64,000 bases of DNA from SIG435 sp045530725. Its GTDB lineage: Bacteria > Bacillota > Clostridia > UMGS1810. The stretch covers positions 62,001 to 126,000 of the forward strand of contig JAZSCT010000028.1 of assembly GCA_045530725.1 (NCBI GenBank), written 5' to 3'. Of this stretch, positions 28,308 to 36,269 are shown piece after piece. The stretch's first letter is position 1, and each line of letters begins with the position of its first letter. A program made the position numbers and the translations under genes. Below the pieces are notes generated by a model, which saw only the letters and a program-made list of their open reading frames with translations, had not been told where the DNA came from and did no database searches.

Positions 28308-28329
28308 CCACATAATTGTAATTATGTGG
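28308..28329. repeat. right inverted-repeat recombination site of the putative phase switch (IRR)
   Basis: 10-bp arms ccacataatt (28308-28317) and aattatgtgg (28320-28329) flank the dinucleotide gt. The 18-bp core acataattgtaattatgt is the exact reverse complement of the left-site core. On the plus strand it is followed by six Ts (28330-28335), so it doubles as an intrinsic terminator for the promoter at 28247. It ends four bases before the recombinase stop codon. Confidence 0.7.
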
Positions 28330-28333
28330 TTTT

Positions 28334-29173
28334 TTAGCATTGAAGTAATCCCAACCTCTGAATCTGCATCTTATGCACTTCTCCGCTTTCGATCGTATAT
28401 ATTCTTGTAGTTTCAATACTTGAGTGCCCCAAAACATCCGCCAATCTCACAATATCCTTTTGTACAGAATAAAAAGTTTTTGCAAATAAGTGCCGAAAAT
28501 TATGAGGAAAGACTTTTTTTCTTGCTACATTAGCACTCTCACATAATTTTTTAAGCATCTTCCATACTGTGCTGCGATCAAGAGGAACTCCATTTCTCGT
28601 TACAAAAATTGCACCATTTTTGATGTTATGTTGTCTGATATATCCTTTGAGCATCTTGCATAACTGTTTCGGCAAAAAAACTTGTCTTATCTTTCCCTTA
28701 CAGTTTATTGTGGCTTGTCCCTCATTGACAGCGGCAACTGTCACATATTTCAATTCAGAAATTCTTACGCCTGTACTTCCGATAGTCTGCATAAGATAAT
28801 AGAGTCTGTCATTTTTTCTGTTTTTTGCTACTGTAAGCAACCTATCGTATTCAGACTTTGTCAGTTCCTTTTCTTTGTCGGCAAATATACGGCGTTGTAT
28901 TTTCAGAGTTTTTACTTTCAAATCATGCCATGTCATATACGAAAATAATGCATTTAGTGATGATAAGATTGAATTTACACTGGTTGGCATATATCTGTCA
29001 CAAAGCAACTTTTTATATTCAAGCACTTTATACTTATCGACACCTTTACAACCAAGCCACTCCAAAAAGAAACGTACATCACGCATGTACTTTTCTATGG
29101 TGTTTTCGCTTTTTTCATTTTCAATCAGGTATTGCTTAAATTGTAATACGCTTTTAACGTCTATTTTTCTCAT
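28334..29173 (-). CDS. tyrosine recombinase/integrase, candidate invertase of the capsule switch
   Basis: 279 aa, two-domain XerC/XerD-like. The N-terminal SAM-like core-binding domain (~1-95) is followed by a catalytic domain with the full set of residues: Arg137 (GVRISEL), Lys159 or Lys161 (beta-hairpin CKGKIRQ), His224 and Arg227 (HNFRH), His250 (LGHSS) and nucleophile Tyr259 (TRIYT). Such enzymes cut and rejoin DNA at paired short sites without an external energy source. The stop codon lies right beside one of two inverted 18-bp repeats that bracket a promoter, the arrangement of known promoter-inverting recombinases. The ATG follows ggagaagag. No other integrative-element genes are nearby. 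Confidence 0.9.
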   Translation of the reverse strand: MRKIDVKSVLQFKQYLIENEKSENTIEKYMRDVRFFLEWLGCKGVDKYKVLEYKKLLCDRYMPTSVNSILSSLNALFSYMTWHDLKVKTLKIQRRIFADKEKELTKSEYDRLLTVAKNRKNDRLYYLMQTIGSTGVRISELKYVTVAAVNEGQATINCKGKIRQVFLPKQLCKMLKGYIRQHNIKNGAIFVTRNGVPLDRSTVWKMLKKLCESANVARKKVFPHNFRHLFAKTFYSVQKDIVRLADVLGHSSIETTRIYTIESGEVHKMQIQRLGLLQC

Positions 29174-29308
29174 TATCTCTTCTCCATATATAAAATTTAT
29201 TTGTTTCTATCATAATCACCCTATTCTGTCAAAAATATTCTTTCTCACAATCATCGAATAATATATTTTTTGTTGATTTGTCAATTTACACTTGTTTCTG
29301 TTGGATAC

Positions 29309-29317
29309 ATTATAGCA
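29309..29317 (-). promoter_or_regulatory. candidate extended -10 promoter for the recombinase gene
   Basis: On the minus strand the bases read TGCTATAAT, an extended -10 box without a good -35, 136 bp upstream of the recombinase ATG. Confidence 0.4.
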
Positions 29318-29353
29318 TAAATCATTATCACAAACCTATAAACATGCATACTG

Positions 29354-29382
29354 TTGATTTATGATTTTGTGTGTGATACAAT
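29354..29382 (+). promoter_or_regulatory. SigA-type promoter for the 16-residue peptide gene
   Basis: TTGATT (29354-29359), 17-bp spacer and TACAAT (29377-29382), 40 bp before the putative small start codon. Confidence 0.6.
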
Positions 29383-29421
29383 TCAGTTGAAAATAACATA
29401 TTTATGAAGGGAGTTTTACAT

Positions 29422-29472
29422 ATGAAAATCGGCGGTATCAGTTTTACCAAAAGGGATGGTCCCTTTTGGTAA
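29422..29472 (+). CDS. putative 16-residue peptide
   Basis: The frame encodes MKIGGISFTKRDGPFW. It has a gaagggag ribosome site eight bases upstream, its own SigA promoter, and a terminator hairpin that overlaps its last nine codons. It therefore looks like a complete tiny transcription unit rather than a leader of the sigma factor gene, which has a separate promoter at 29533. Function is unknown: a secreted or signalling peptide, a leader, or simply an RNA whose coding appearance is accidental. The family was not recognised. Confidence 0.4.
   Translation: MKIGGISFTKRDGPFW
29444..29472 (+). terminator. terminator hairpin overlapping the 16-residue frame
   Basis: 13-bp stem (29444-29456 with 29460-29472) with loop tgg, followed by gttttgtta. 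The stop codon of the small frame lies inside the right arm. Confidence 0.6.
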
Positions 29473-29532
29473 GTTTTGTTAGGATATCACGAAAAATCCG
29501 TCAATAATATTATTATTTTGTATAAGTAAATA

Positions 29533-29561
29533 TTGATAATGAATCCACATTGTGTTAAAAT
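29533..29561 (+). promoter_or_regulatory. SigA-type promoter for the SigB/F/G-type sigma factor
   Basis: TTGATA (29533-29538), 17-bp spacer, TAAAAT (29556-29561), 29 bp before the ATG. Transcription would begin near 29568, so the longer open frame starting at 29552 cannot be the product. Confidence 0.7.
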
Positions 29562-29590
29562 CTCTATATACTCTACTTTTGGAGGAAAAT

Positions 29591-30313
29591 ATGACAACTG
29601 AAGAAAAACTCCGAAAATATAATACAGATAAGAACAAGGATTTACGAAATGAAATAGTAAGTGACAACCTGAACTTATGCGAACTTATTTCAAAAAAGTA
29701 TTCAGGGAAAGGCGTTGATTATGAGGATTTATATCAGGTGGCATGCATAGGACTTATGAATGCCATAGAGCGTTTCGACCCTGACAAAGGATACAAATTT
29801 GTCACATTTGCCACTCCTACCATTATGGGAGAAATCAAGAAATATTTCAGGGACAAGGGTTTCCTTATAAAAATCCCCCGCAAAATCTATGAAGTATTTC
29901 AGATGGCAAACAGAATCAGGCTTTCACGTATGGAATACGACGGATACATCCCCACCCTTGATGAAATCGCAGGGGTAATGAAAATGTCAAAAAAAGAACT
30001 TAACAACTGTATGGTATTTGAAAGTGTGGTAAATCTCGTACTTCTTGATCAGCCTGTATATGATGAAGAATCTCTCCCCGTAGGACAACTTATCGGCGTG
30101 GAGGATGAAAACTTCCTTGTAATAGAAAACCGCGACTTTATAAAATCTGCATTGAAAATCCTTACATATGAAGAAAAAAGATTTGTGATTTCAAGATACT
30201 ACCGCAATATGACACAAAAAGAAATCGCCACAAAAAACGGTGTTTCACAGATGTATATATCAAGGCTTGAAAGAAAAGTACTGGAAAAACTTAAGAAACT
30301 TTATTTCCAATAA
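29591..30313 (+). CDS. RNA polymerase sigma factor of the SigB/SigF/SigG type
   Basis: 240 aa. Region 2 is clear: NLNLCELISKKYSGKGVDYE, DLYQVACIGLMNAIERFDPD, KGYKFVTFATPTIMGEIKKYF then RDKGFLIKIPRKIYE. Regions 3 and 4 follow, with YRNMTQKEIATKNGVSQMYI ending in SRLERKVLEKLKK. This is the group shared by stress and forespore sigma factors. The ATG at 29591 follows ggaggaaaat. Usual partners SpoIIAA/SpoIIAB or RsbW are not adjacent, so it may belong to an orphan subtype. It ends at a strong terminator. Confidence 0.85.
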   Translation: MTTEEKLRKYNTDKNKDLRNEIVSDNLNLCELISKKYSGKGVDYEDLYQVACIGLMNAIERFDPDKGYKFVTFATPTIMGEIKKYFRDKGFLIKIPRKIYEVFQMANRIRLSRMEYDGYIPTLDEIAGVMKMSKKELNNCMVFESVVNLVLLDQPVYDEESLPVGQLIGVEDENFLVIENRDFIKSALKILTYEEKRFVISRYYRNMTQKEIATKNGVSQMYISRLERKVLEKLKKLYFQ

Positions 30314-30343
30314 AAAATGGTCTGCATATGCAGACCATTTTTT
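30312..30343. terminator. bidirectional terminator between the sigma factor and SLH protein genes
   Basis: A 32-bp perfect palindrome centred on gcatatgc with A6/T6 ends. It serves both convergent genes. Confidence 0.85.
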
Positions 30344-30350
30344 GTATAAC

Positions 30351-32657
30351 TTATTCTCTTACTGTAATTATTCTTATTCTTCCGCCTGATGTATCTCTCT
30401 TGTCAAAGTATGCATACACAGTAGCGGTATCTGAAACCTTCATAAGGTCATCAAGAGGCATCATTGTATATACGTAATATGCTCCGCCTGTTGATGGTGT
30501 CATCTTATAAACCTGAACATCATCAGCGTATGTATATGTTGTTCCGTCTCCAGATATTATATTTGAACGATTGATACTTGCAATATTCCCCGGTGTAAGA
30601 CTAAACATTGAGATTATTCTGTAAATGCCGTTTCCGTTCTGATTTGTTATTATCTTTGCTCCATCAGCCGCAGAAGGTACATTTACACCCTTTCCCGAAC
30701 TGCTCATTTCCTTACCGTTTACCATACACGTATAGGATATAACACCTGAATTCTTGTCAGTATTTACCTTTGTAACTATGCCGTATTCATACATATCGCC
30801 TGTTAAATTGTCAAGAATAAGGGTATCGATTTCCTTCTTGTCATTATATCCTGCATATATCACACTATTTGCAGTAATATTTATTCCGTCCAGTCTCTGC
30901 AAAAACAGGGATTTGTATTTCATAGGTTCGTTCATACTATCCTGATATGCTGATAAATCAAGGATTTTAACGTCACTTGCTACGGAATACTTTCCGATTT
31001 TGTTGTTTTTTGCATTCACTTTGCCATAAACTTCCGCTCCGGTAATACGTGTCTTTATCTTTGCATGTGTTCCATCAAATGATACTGAGCATATATCACC
31101 TATATTCTTTTTGAAATCTGTCTGTGTCTTATATTCGGATATTGTTCCGTCAGGAAGAAGCAAAGATACATAATAGGAAGAATATTCATTATTATTCGCA
31201 TCAACGTATGTCTTCTGCCCTGTAGATACAAGATAGCCCACTATAGATGTGTTTGCAGTCACATCTCCTGCCTTCATGGCGTCTGCAACTGCCCCTTCCT
31301 TTCCGATAAGAAGGGTAACGGTATCTCCGTAACTTAAATCCCCTACAGAAGACAAGGCATTGAAAGCATTCACACCTTCAAGATCATATGTCACTCCCGA
31401 CACAGTAACAGATGAGGGCATATCTCTGTTTGGTGTTGCCTTTTCGTATATACCTGTTACTTTCTTTGAATAAGCCATAACCATATTGAGTTCTGTGGAT
31501 GAGTATATTACATCATCAATAGCAATACTGTCCGATGTGACTTTTTCTCCGTTTCTTGTAACAGTAGCCTTATCAGGATTGATTCCAAGTTCTGCATACC
31601 AGTTTTTGCTCTTTACTGTAACAGGGCCCTCAAGATTGCCCGGCTTATATATCATATAATCCACATTTGAATTCACATCATATTTTACAAACACCGCATC
31701 TCCCATTTCCATCTTTGAGATAACAGAATTTGAGTTTGAAAGTTTGTCATCATCATAAATAACTGTTGATGAGTCAAGCTTGATTCCTGAAAGCAGACCA
31801 TCCTTATATGTAACAACTTCATTTTGCAAAGCGTTATATACTGTGTGCTTTACAAGTTCCCCTTCATCGGGGACAAAACTTACCATTTTGTTGGTTTTTG
31901 AATCTATACAGATGTCTCCTTCATATCCGATGTATGAAAAATCAAAGTCATCTCCCACTTTATATGTTCCGTTACTCGTCACAACACGGTCACTTTTTCC
32001 CTTTGACTGTGATTTATTTGTATCAAGAAGCACTACATCTTCAATGATTGCATGATTGAGTATGGAAATATAATCTGAGTTTGTTCCTTTGACCTTTGTG
32101 GATAAAAGGTTGTATGAAAGTCTCAGGACTTCTTCTCTTGTGGCAATTTTTCCTATGACAATATCCACATCGTCACAAAGCCCGATATCCTTTGCTGCAG
32201 ACACCTGTCCGTAGGGCCACGATACACCGAATTCTTCATCTGTATATCCTAAAAGTCTCAGATATACTGTGATGATTTCTTCTATGGTAACATTTTTGTC
32301 AGGTCTGAAACTTCCATCCTCATATCCTGCCATAATGCCGTTGTCAAGTGCCACCTTTACGTAGGGTGCCGCCCAATGGGTGTATTTCACATCCTTAAAA
32401 GGTGAGATATATGCATTTGGTGCCACGTAGTCTTTGTATTTCGATGCGGCAACACTTACTTTTGTAAATTCTGCTCTTGTAATATTGTCAGAAAGTCTGA
32501 AGTTTCCGTCAGGATCGCCTTTCATGATGTTGAAGTAGGAAACAATCTCTTTCATTGCCTCCAGATTTCCTTTGTGTTCTTCCTGTGCCATTGTCAAAGT
32601 AAAAGATGACATTATCATACACAACACAAGAAACAGTGAAATGATTCTTTTATTCAC
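30351..32657 (-). CDS. secreted S-layer homology (SLH) domain protein
   Basis: 768 aa. Signal peptide MNKRIISLFLVLCMIMSSFT is followed by two to three SLH units within residues ~30-170 (MKGDPDGNFRLSDNITRAEF, FKDVKYTHWAAPYVKVALDN, GYEDGSFRPDKNVTIEEII). These usually bind pyruvylated wall polymers. The remaining 600 residues are a repetitive beta-rich region of unknown function with several VTVxG-type strands. The start is GTG, eight bases after aaaggagg. It is the last gene of an operon that begins with a two-component system and an efflux system, 14 bp after the permease gene. Confidence 0.85.
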   Translation of the reverse strand: MNKRIISLFLVLCMIMSSFTLTMAQEEHKGNLEAMKEIVSYFNIMKGDPDGNFRLSDNITRAEFTKVSVAASKYKDYVAPNAYISPFKDVKYTHWAAPYVKVALDNGIMAGYEDGSFRPDKNVTIEEIITVYLRLLGYTDEEFGVSWPYGQVSAAKDIGLCDDVDIVIGKIATREEVLRLSYNLLSTKVKGTNSDYISILNHAIIEDVVLLDTNKSQSKGKSDRVVTSNGTYKVGDDFDFSYIGYEGDICIDSKTNKMVSFVPDEGELVKHTVYNALQNEVVTYKDGLLSGIKLDSSTVIYDDDKLSNSNSVISKMEMGDAVFVKYDVNSNVDYMIYKPGNLEGPVTVKSKNWYAELGINPDKATVTRNGEKVTSDSIAIDDVIYSSTELNMVMAYSKKVTGIYEKATPNRDMPSSVTVSGVTYDLEGVNAFNALSSVGDLSYGDTVTLLIGKEGAVADAMKAGDVTANTSIVGYLVSTGQKTYVDANNNEYSSYYVSLLLPDGTISEYKTQTDFKKNIGDICSVSFDGTHAKIKTRITGAEVYGKVNAKNNKIGKYSVASDVKILDLSAYQDSMNEPMKYKSLFLQRLDGINITANSVIYAGYNDKKEIDTLILDNLTGDMYEYGIVTKVNTDKNSGVISYTCMVNGKEMSSSGKGVNVPSAADGAKIITNQNGNGIYRIISMFSLTPGNIASINRSNIISGDGTTYTYADDVQVYKMTPSTGGAYYVYTMMPLDDLMKVSDTATVYAYFDKRDTSGGRIRIITVRE

Positions 32658-32671
32658 TTTTGTTGCCTCCT

Positions 32672-33856
32672 TTAATCGTACCTTAAAGCATCAATAGGAT
32701 TCAGAGATGCGGCTTTTTTCGCAGGGAAATATCCGAACGCTACTCCTATAAACGCCGAAATGGTAAATGAAATAAGTATTGCCGTAAGGGATACTGCCGA
32801 GGGAATACCCAGAAACTTCGACCCCACAATGGACCCGGCTATGCCAAACAGTATCCCTATCACCCCTCCGATACAACTTGTAGTCATGGCTTCCACCACA
32901 AATTGAGAAAGTATATCCCAGGGGGCAGCACCAAGGGATTTTCTTACACCTATTTCCCTGGTTCTCTCTGTAACGGATACAAGCATAATATTCATAATGC
33001 CGATACCGCCTACAAGAAGAGATACCCCTGCCACACATGCACCAAGAAGGGACATGGTGTCTGTCATTGTGCTGACAGTATCTATAAGACTAGCCATATT
33101 GATAACTGTATATGCATTTGAATTTGAAAATGTCTTAAATAGATAATTTTCTATAAGCACCTGTGCAGCTTCTGCCACGTCTTTGTTTTCTGCACAGAAT
33201 ATAAAAGTTGAGAGTCTTCCCTGACCCGAAAGTTTCTGTGCTACCGTATATGGGACAATAATCGCATCATCCCCTGTAGATTCCTTGGAATCATTCTTTT
33301 CTTCCATTACACCTACAATGGTAAAATTTCTTCCGTTGATTTTTACTGACTGACCAAGAGCCCTCTCCGCTCCCCCGTAGAATTCACTTGCAACATATGT
33401 TCCTACCACGCAATTTAGAAGTCTTGCTTCGCAGTCGATATAGGAAATATCTCTGCCGTATTCCGCTTTTTTGTCGGAAATTTCCGCATAGAATTCATTT
33501 CCACCAGTAACAGTTGTTGTATCAAGGGTTTCGTTTTCAGACTTTATACTTGCTCCCGAAACGGTTACTGTAGGAGTGACACTTTTGATGTACTTGGGAT
33601 TCTCTTCACACAATTCGTACATATCATCAAGGTTTACACTTCTGTTGCCGCCTCTTCCGCGGACCATAACCTGAATATTTGTAGCACCCATACTTTCGAA
33701 GGTATTGAGCATATCCTGTGTCATACCCTCAATAAGACTTACTATAATAATAACCGCGCCAACACCGATGATGATACCCAGCATTGTAAGAAAGGATCTC
33801 ATCTTACTGGACATAAGGCTCTTTAAGGCAAGTACAAATGATTGTTTTATATTCAT
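32672..33856 (-). CDS. MacB-type ABC transporter permease (FtsX domain)
   Basis: 394 aa. An N-terminal membrane helix (KMRSFLTMLGIIIGVGAVII) precedes a large extracytoplasmic domain of about 220 residues (MacB_PCD type). Three C-terminal helices follow with the FtsX pattern VGGIGIMNIMLVSVTERTRE then IGVRKSLGAAPWDI. It works with the ATPase and the HlyD-like adaptor encoded upstream to export peptides, toxins or antibiotics. The ATG follows aggagagtaa and overlaps the ATPase stop by 4 bp. Confidence 0.92.
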   Translation of the reverse strand: MNIKQSFVLALKSLMSSKMRSFLTMLGIIIGVGAVIIIVSLIEGMTQDMLNTFESMGATNIQVMVRGRGGNRSVNLDDMYELCEENPKYIKSVTPTVTVSGASIKSENETLDTTTVTGGNEFYAEISDKKAEYGRDISYIDCEARLLNCVVGTYVASEFYGGAERALGQSVKINGRNFTIVGVMEEKNDSKESTGDDAIIVPYTVAQKLSGQGRLSTFIFCAENKDVAEAAQVLIENYLFKTFSNSNAYTVINMASLIDTVSTMTDTMSLLGACVAGVSLLVGGIGIMNIMLVSVTERTREIGVRKSLGAAPWDILSQFVVEAMTTSCIGGVIGILFGIAGSIVGSKFLGIPSAVSLTAILISFTISAFIGVAFGYFPAKKAASLNPIDALRYD

Positions 33857-34563
33857 TGTTTACTCTCCTCCTTATTGTCCTTTTTCTTTGTGTTATCCTC
33901 GTCAGATATTATCTTACCATCCTGGATACGGATAATTCTGTTTGTTGATTCGGCAATGGAATTATCGTGAGTGATAAGTATTACCGATGTTCCATCTGAG
34001 TGAAGTTCTCTTAAGAAATTTATCACATCTCTTCCTGTCTTTGAGTCAAGGGCGCCTGTAGGCTCATCTGCAAGAATAACAGGTGGTCTTCCTGCAAGTG
34101 CTCTTGCAATGGAAACTCTCTGTTGCTGCCCGCCCGAAAGTTGCGACGGAAACTTCTTACATCTGTCAAGAAGCCCTACTCTGTCAAGAGCCTCCTCTGC
34201 CATTCTTCTTCTCTCTGTGGCACTTACTCTTCTGTATATAAGAGGAAGTTCTACGTTTTCAACCAGATTAAGTTTCGCTATAAGATTGTATTGCTGAAAT
34301 ATAAACCCCAGTTCCCTGTTTCTTATTGCTGCAAGTTGTTTTTCTGTCATGGTACTTACATCGGTGCCGTTTAAGTAATACTTCCCTGATGTGGGTATAT
34401 CAAGACATCCGATGATATTCATACAGGTGGATTTACCTGAACCTGAGGAACCTACAATCGCTGTAAATTCCCCCTTATCCACAAATAGAGAAACACCGTC
34501 AAGGGCTCTTATTTCACTATCGCCGTCAGAGTATATTTTATATACATCTTCAAGTTGAATCAT
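33853..34563 (-). CDS. MacB/LolD-type ABC transporter ATPase
   Basis: 236 aa. Walker A GSSGSGKST, Q-loop FIFQQYNL, signature LSGGQQQR, Walker B VILADEPTGALD and the H-loop LITHD are all intact. It energises the permease encoded downstream with a 4-bp overlap. The ATG follows aaaggaggatca. A basic/acidic C-terminal tail (DNTKKKDNKEESKQ) is typical of stand-alone subunits. Confidence 0.95.
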   Translation of the reverse strand: MIQLEDVYKIYSDGDSEIRALDGVSLFVDKGEFTAIVGSSGSGKSTCMNIIGCLDIPTSGKYYLNGTDVSTMTEKQLAAIRNRELGFIFQQYNLIAKLNLVENVELPLIYRRVSATERRRMAEEALDRVGLLDRCKKFPSQLSGGQQQRVSIARALAGRPPVILADEPTGALDSKTGRDVINFLRELHSDGTSVILITHDNSIAESTNRIIRIQDGKIISDEDNTKKKDNKEESKQ

Positions 34564-34580
34564 TGGTGATCCTCCTTTTA

Positions 34581-36269
34581 TTATCTTGAATTTGTTCTTG
34601 ATGCGTTGCCACCTGTACGGTTGCCGCCCATATTTCCACCCGGACGGTTACCTCCCATGCCACCCATACCGGGCATACCGCCGCTTATTCCCGGGATACC
34701 GAAGTTTGATGTGCCCTCTGTTGCATCAGGGATTACCACTTCATCTCCCTCGTCAAGACCTGACTTGATTTCGATGAAGTCATCACTGCTTATACCTGTT
34801 TCTACTCTCACTACCTTAAATCCCTGAGGAACAGTAAGCCTGCTCTTTGTTCTTTCTGCATTTTCACCGCTTATTTCAGGCTGTGAGGTCTTTGCAATAA
34901 CAATATTCCCTCTGTTTACAGAAGATACGGGTACTCTTAATACATTTTCTACACTTTCGATAATAATGTCACCCGTTACATTCATTCCAGGAGTAAGCAT
35001 ATCTCTCTTTTCATCAGTAATAAGAACTGTTACAGGATATGAAGTAACCCCCTGTGATGATGTACCTTCTACGCTTATTTTGTCAACTACGCCTACAAAT
35101 CTTTCATTTTCGTATGCATCTGCCACTACCTGAACTGATTGTCCCACGCTGATCTTGCCGATATCAAGTTCATCTATACTCATATCAAAGGTTCTTCCTG
35201 AAAGATCAGCAATAATTGCCATCGCTGTATTTGAGTTTGTATTGTCCAGTTTTTCGCCTACTTTAATATTTTTGGTTGTGACAGTACCTGAGATTGGTGC
35301 TTTTATCACATAGTCATCAAGTTTTTCCCTTGCATCCTTGAGGGATGTTTTTGCATCATCAAGAGAAAGCCTTGCAGATTTTAAGTTTCTTTCATTTGCC
35401 TTGCTTTCGAGTTTCACAAGGATTTCGCCTTTTTCTATTCTGTCATCCTTTTCGCATCCGAGAAATGATACTTCGCCTGATGTCTCAAGAAGGACTGTCT
35501 GTTCATCTAAATATGTAAAGGTTCCTTCCCCTGTACCTGCAAAGGTTTCTCCCTCTGCATACACAACTGCTGTGGCTGTGTCTCCGTCTTTGATTGCGCC
35601 CGGATTATCAACCACAATCTCTATTCTTCTCTCCTTAAATCCACCCGAAGTAACATAAGAAACTCTGCCTGATATTTCTGTATCAGAACCTGAAAGTTTT
35701 ACAGATGCATTCATACCTTCTGTGATTTTTTCTGCATCTTCTTTGAGAAACTTTATATCAAGTTTCATCTGATCTTCATTTCTTATAACGGCGATTTTTC
35801 CCTGACCTACATCATCGCCAATATTTGCGTTAAGTTCTATTACAGTTCCTGATATAGGAGCATATACTGTCTGATATCCGATTTTTTCGAGAGCGTCATT
35901 GTAGTTGTCCTGTGCTTTTTCAAGAGCATTTACTGCTTTGTCAATAGATGCAGTTACATCAGAGGAATCTATGGTATAAAGTATCTGATCCTTTTCCACC
36001 TTGTCCCCTTCCTCAAATGTACAGGAAAGCACTTCTCCTCTTACGCCAATGGCTGTGACTTCGTAACGGTCCATTGCTTCCACAGATCCTGTACCTTCAA
36101 TTATCTTGTCAATATTACCTCTTGTGACTTTTCCCGTAAGTGTTTTGCCGCTTGTTGCCTTATCTTCCTTTTTGCCGCCAAAAAATAACACCGCTGCAAC
36201 TATAAGGGCAATTATTACTACGAAAATAATGATTTTTTTTGCATTTAGATTTTTAAAAAAGTTTTTCAT
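34581..36269 (-). CDS. HlyD/MacA-like efflux adaptor protein
   Basis: 562 aa. An N-terminal membrane anchor (KIIIFVVIIALIVAAVLFFG) is followed by a biotinyl-lipoyl-like half (VEAMDRYEVTAIGVRGEV, GTVIELNANIGDDVGQG), coiled-coil arms (NALEKAQDNYNDALEKIG; ARLSLDDAKTSLKDAREKLD), a second lipoyl half (KAPISGTVTTKNIKVGEKL) and a beta-barrel. The C-terminus is glycine/methionine-rich (GGMPGMGGMGGNRPGGN). In monoderm bacteria such proteins connect the FtsX-type permease to the outside. It overlaps the kinase stop by 4 bp and is followed by the ATPase after 17 bp. Confidence 0.9.
   Translation of the reverse strand: MKNFFKNLNAKKIIIFVVIIALIVAAVLFFGGKKEDKATSGKTLTGKVTRGNIDKIIEGTGSVEAMDRYEVTAIGVRGEVLSCTFEEGDKVEKDQILYTIDSSDVTASIDKAVNALEKAQDNYNDALEKIGYQTVYAPISGTVIELNANIGDDVGQGKIAVIRNEDQMKLDIKFLKEDAEKITEGMNASVKLSGSDTEISGRVSYVTSGGFKERRIEIVVDNPGAIKDGDTATAVVYAEGETFAGTGEGTFTYLDEQTVLLETSGEVSFLGCEKDDRIEKGEILVKLESKANERNLKSARLSLDDAKTSLKDAREKLDDYVIKAPISGTVTTKNIKVGEKLDNTNSNTAMAIIADLSGRTFDMSIDELDIGKISVGQSVQVVADAYENERFVGVVDKISVEGTSSQGVTSYPVTVLITDEKRDMLTPGMNVTGDIIIESVENVLRVPVSSVNRGNIVIAKTSQPEISGENAERTKSRLTVPQGFKVVRVETGISSDDFIEIKSGLDEGDEVVIPDATEGTSNFGIPGISGGMPGMGGMGGNRPGGNMGGNRTGGNASRTNSR

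Noticed and set aside
28228..28437. 69-codon minus-strand frame across the right repeat
   Set aside because: It reads through the recombination site and overlaps the recombinase gene in another frame, with no ribosome site.
25118..29173. Helicase plus integrase as a phage-defence island or integrative element
   Set aside because: No nuclease, methylase, attachment-site duplication, relaxase or structural phage gene is present; the inverted repeats and embedded promoter fit a promoter switch better.
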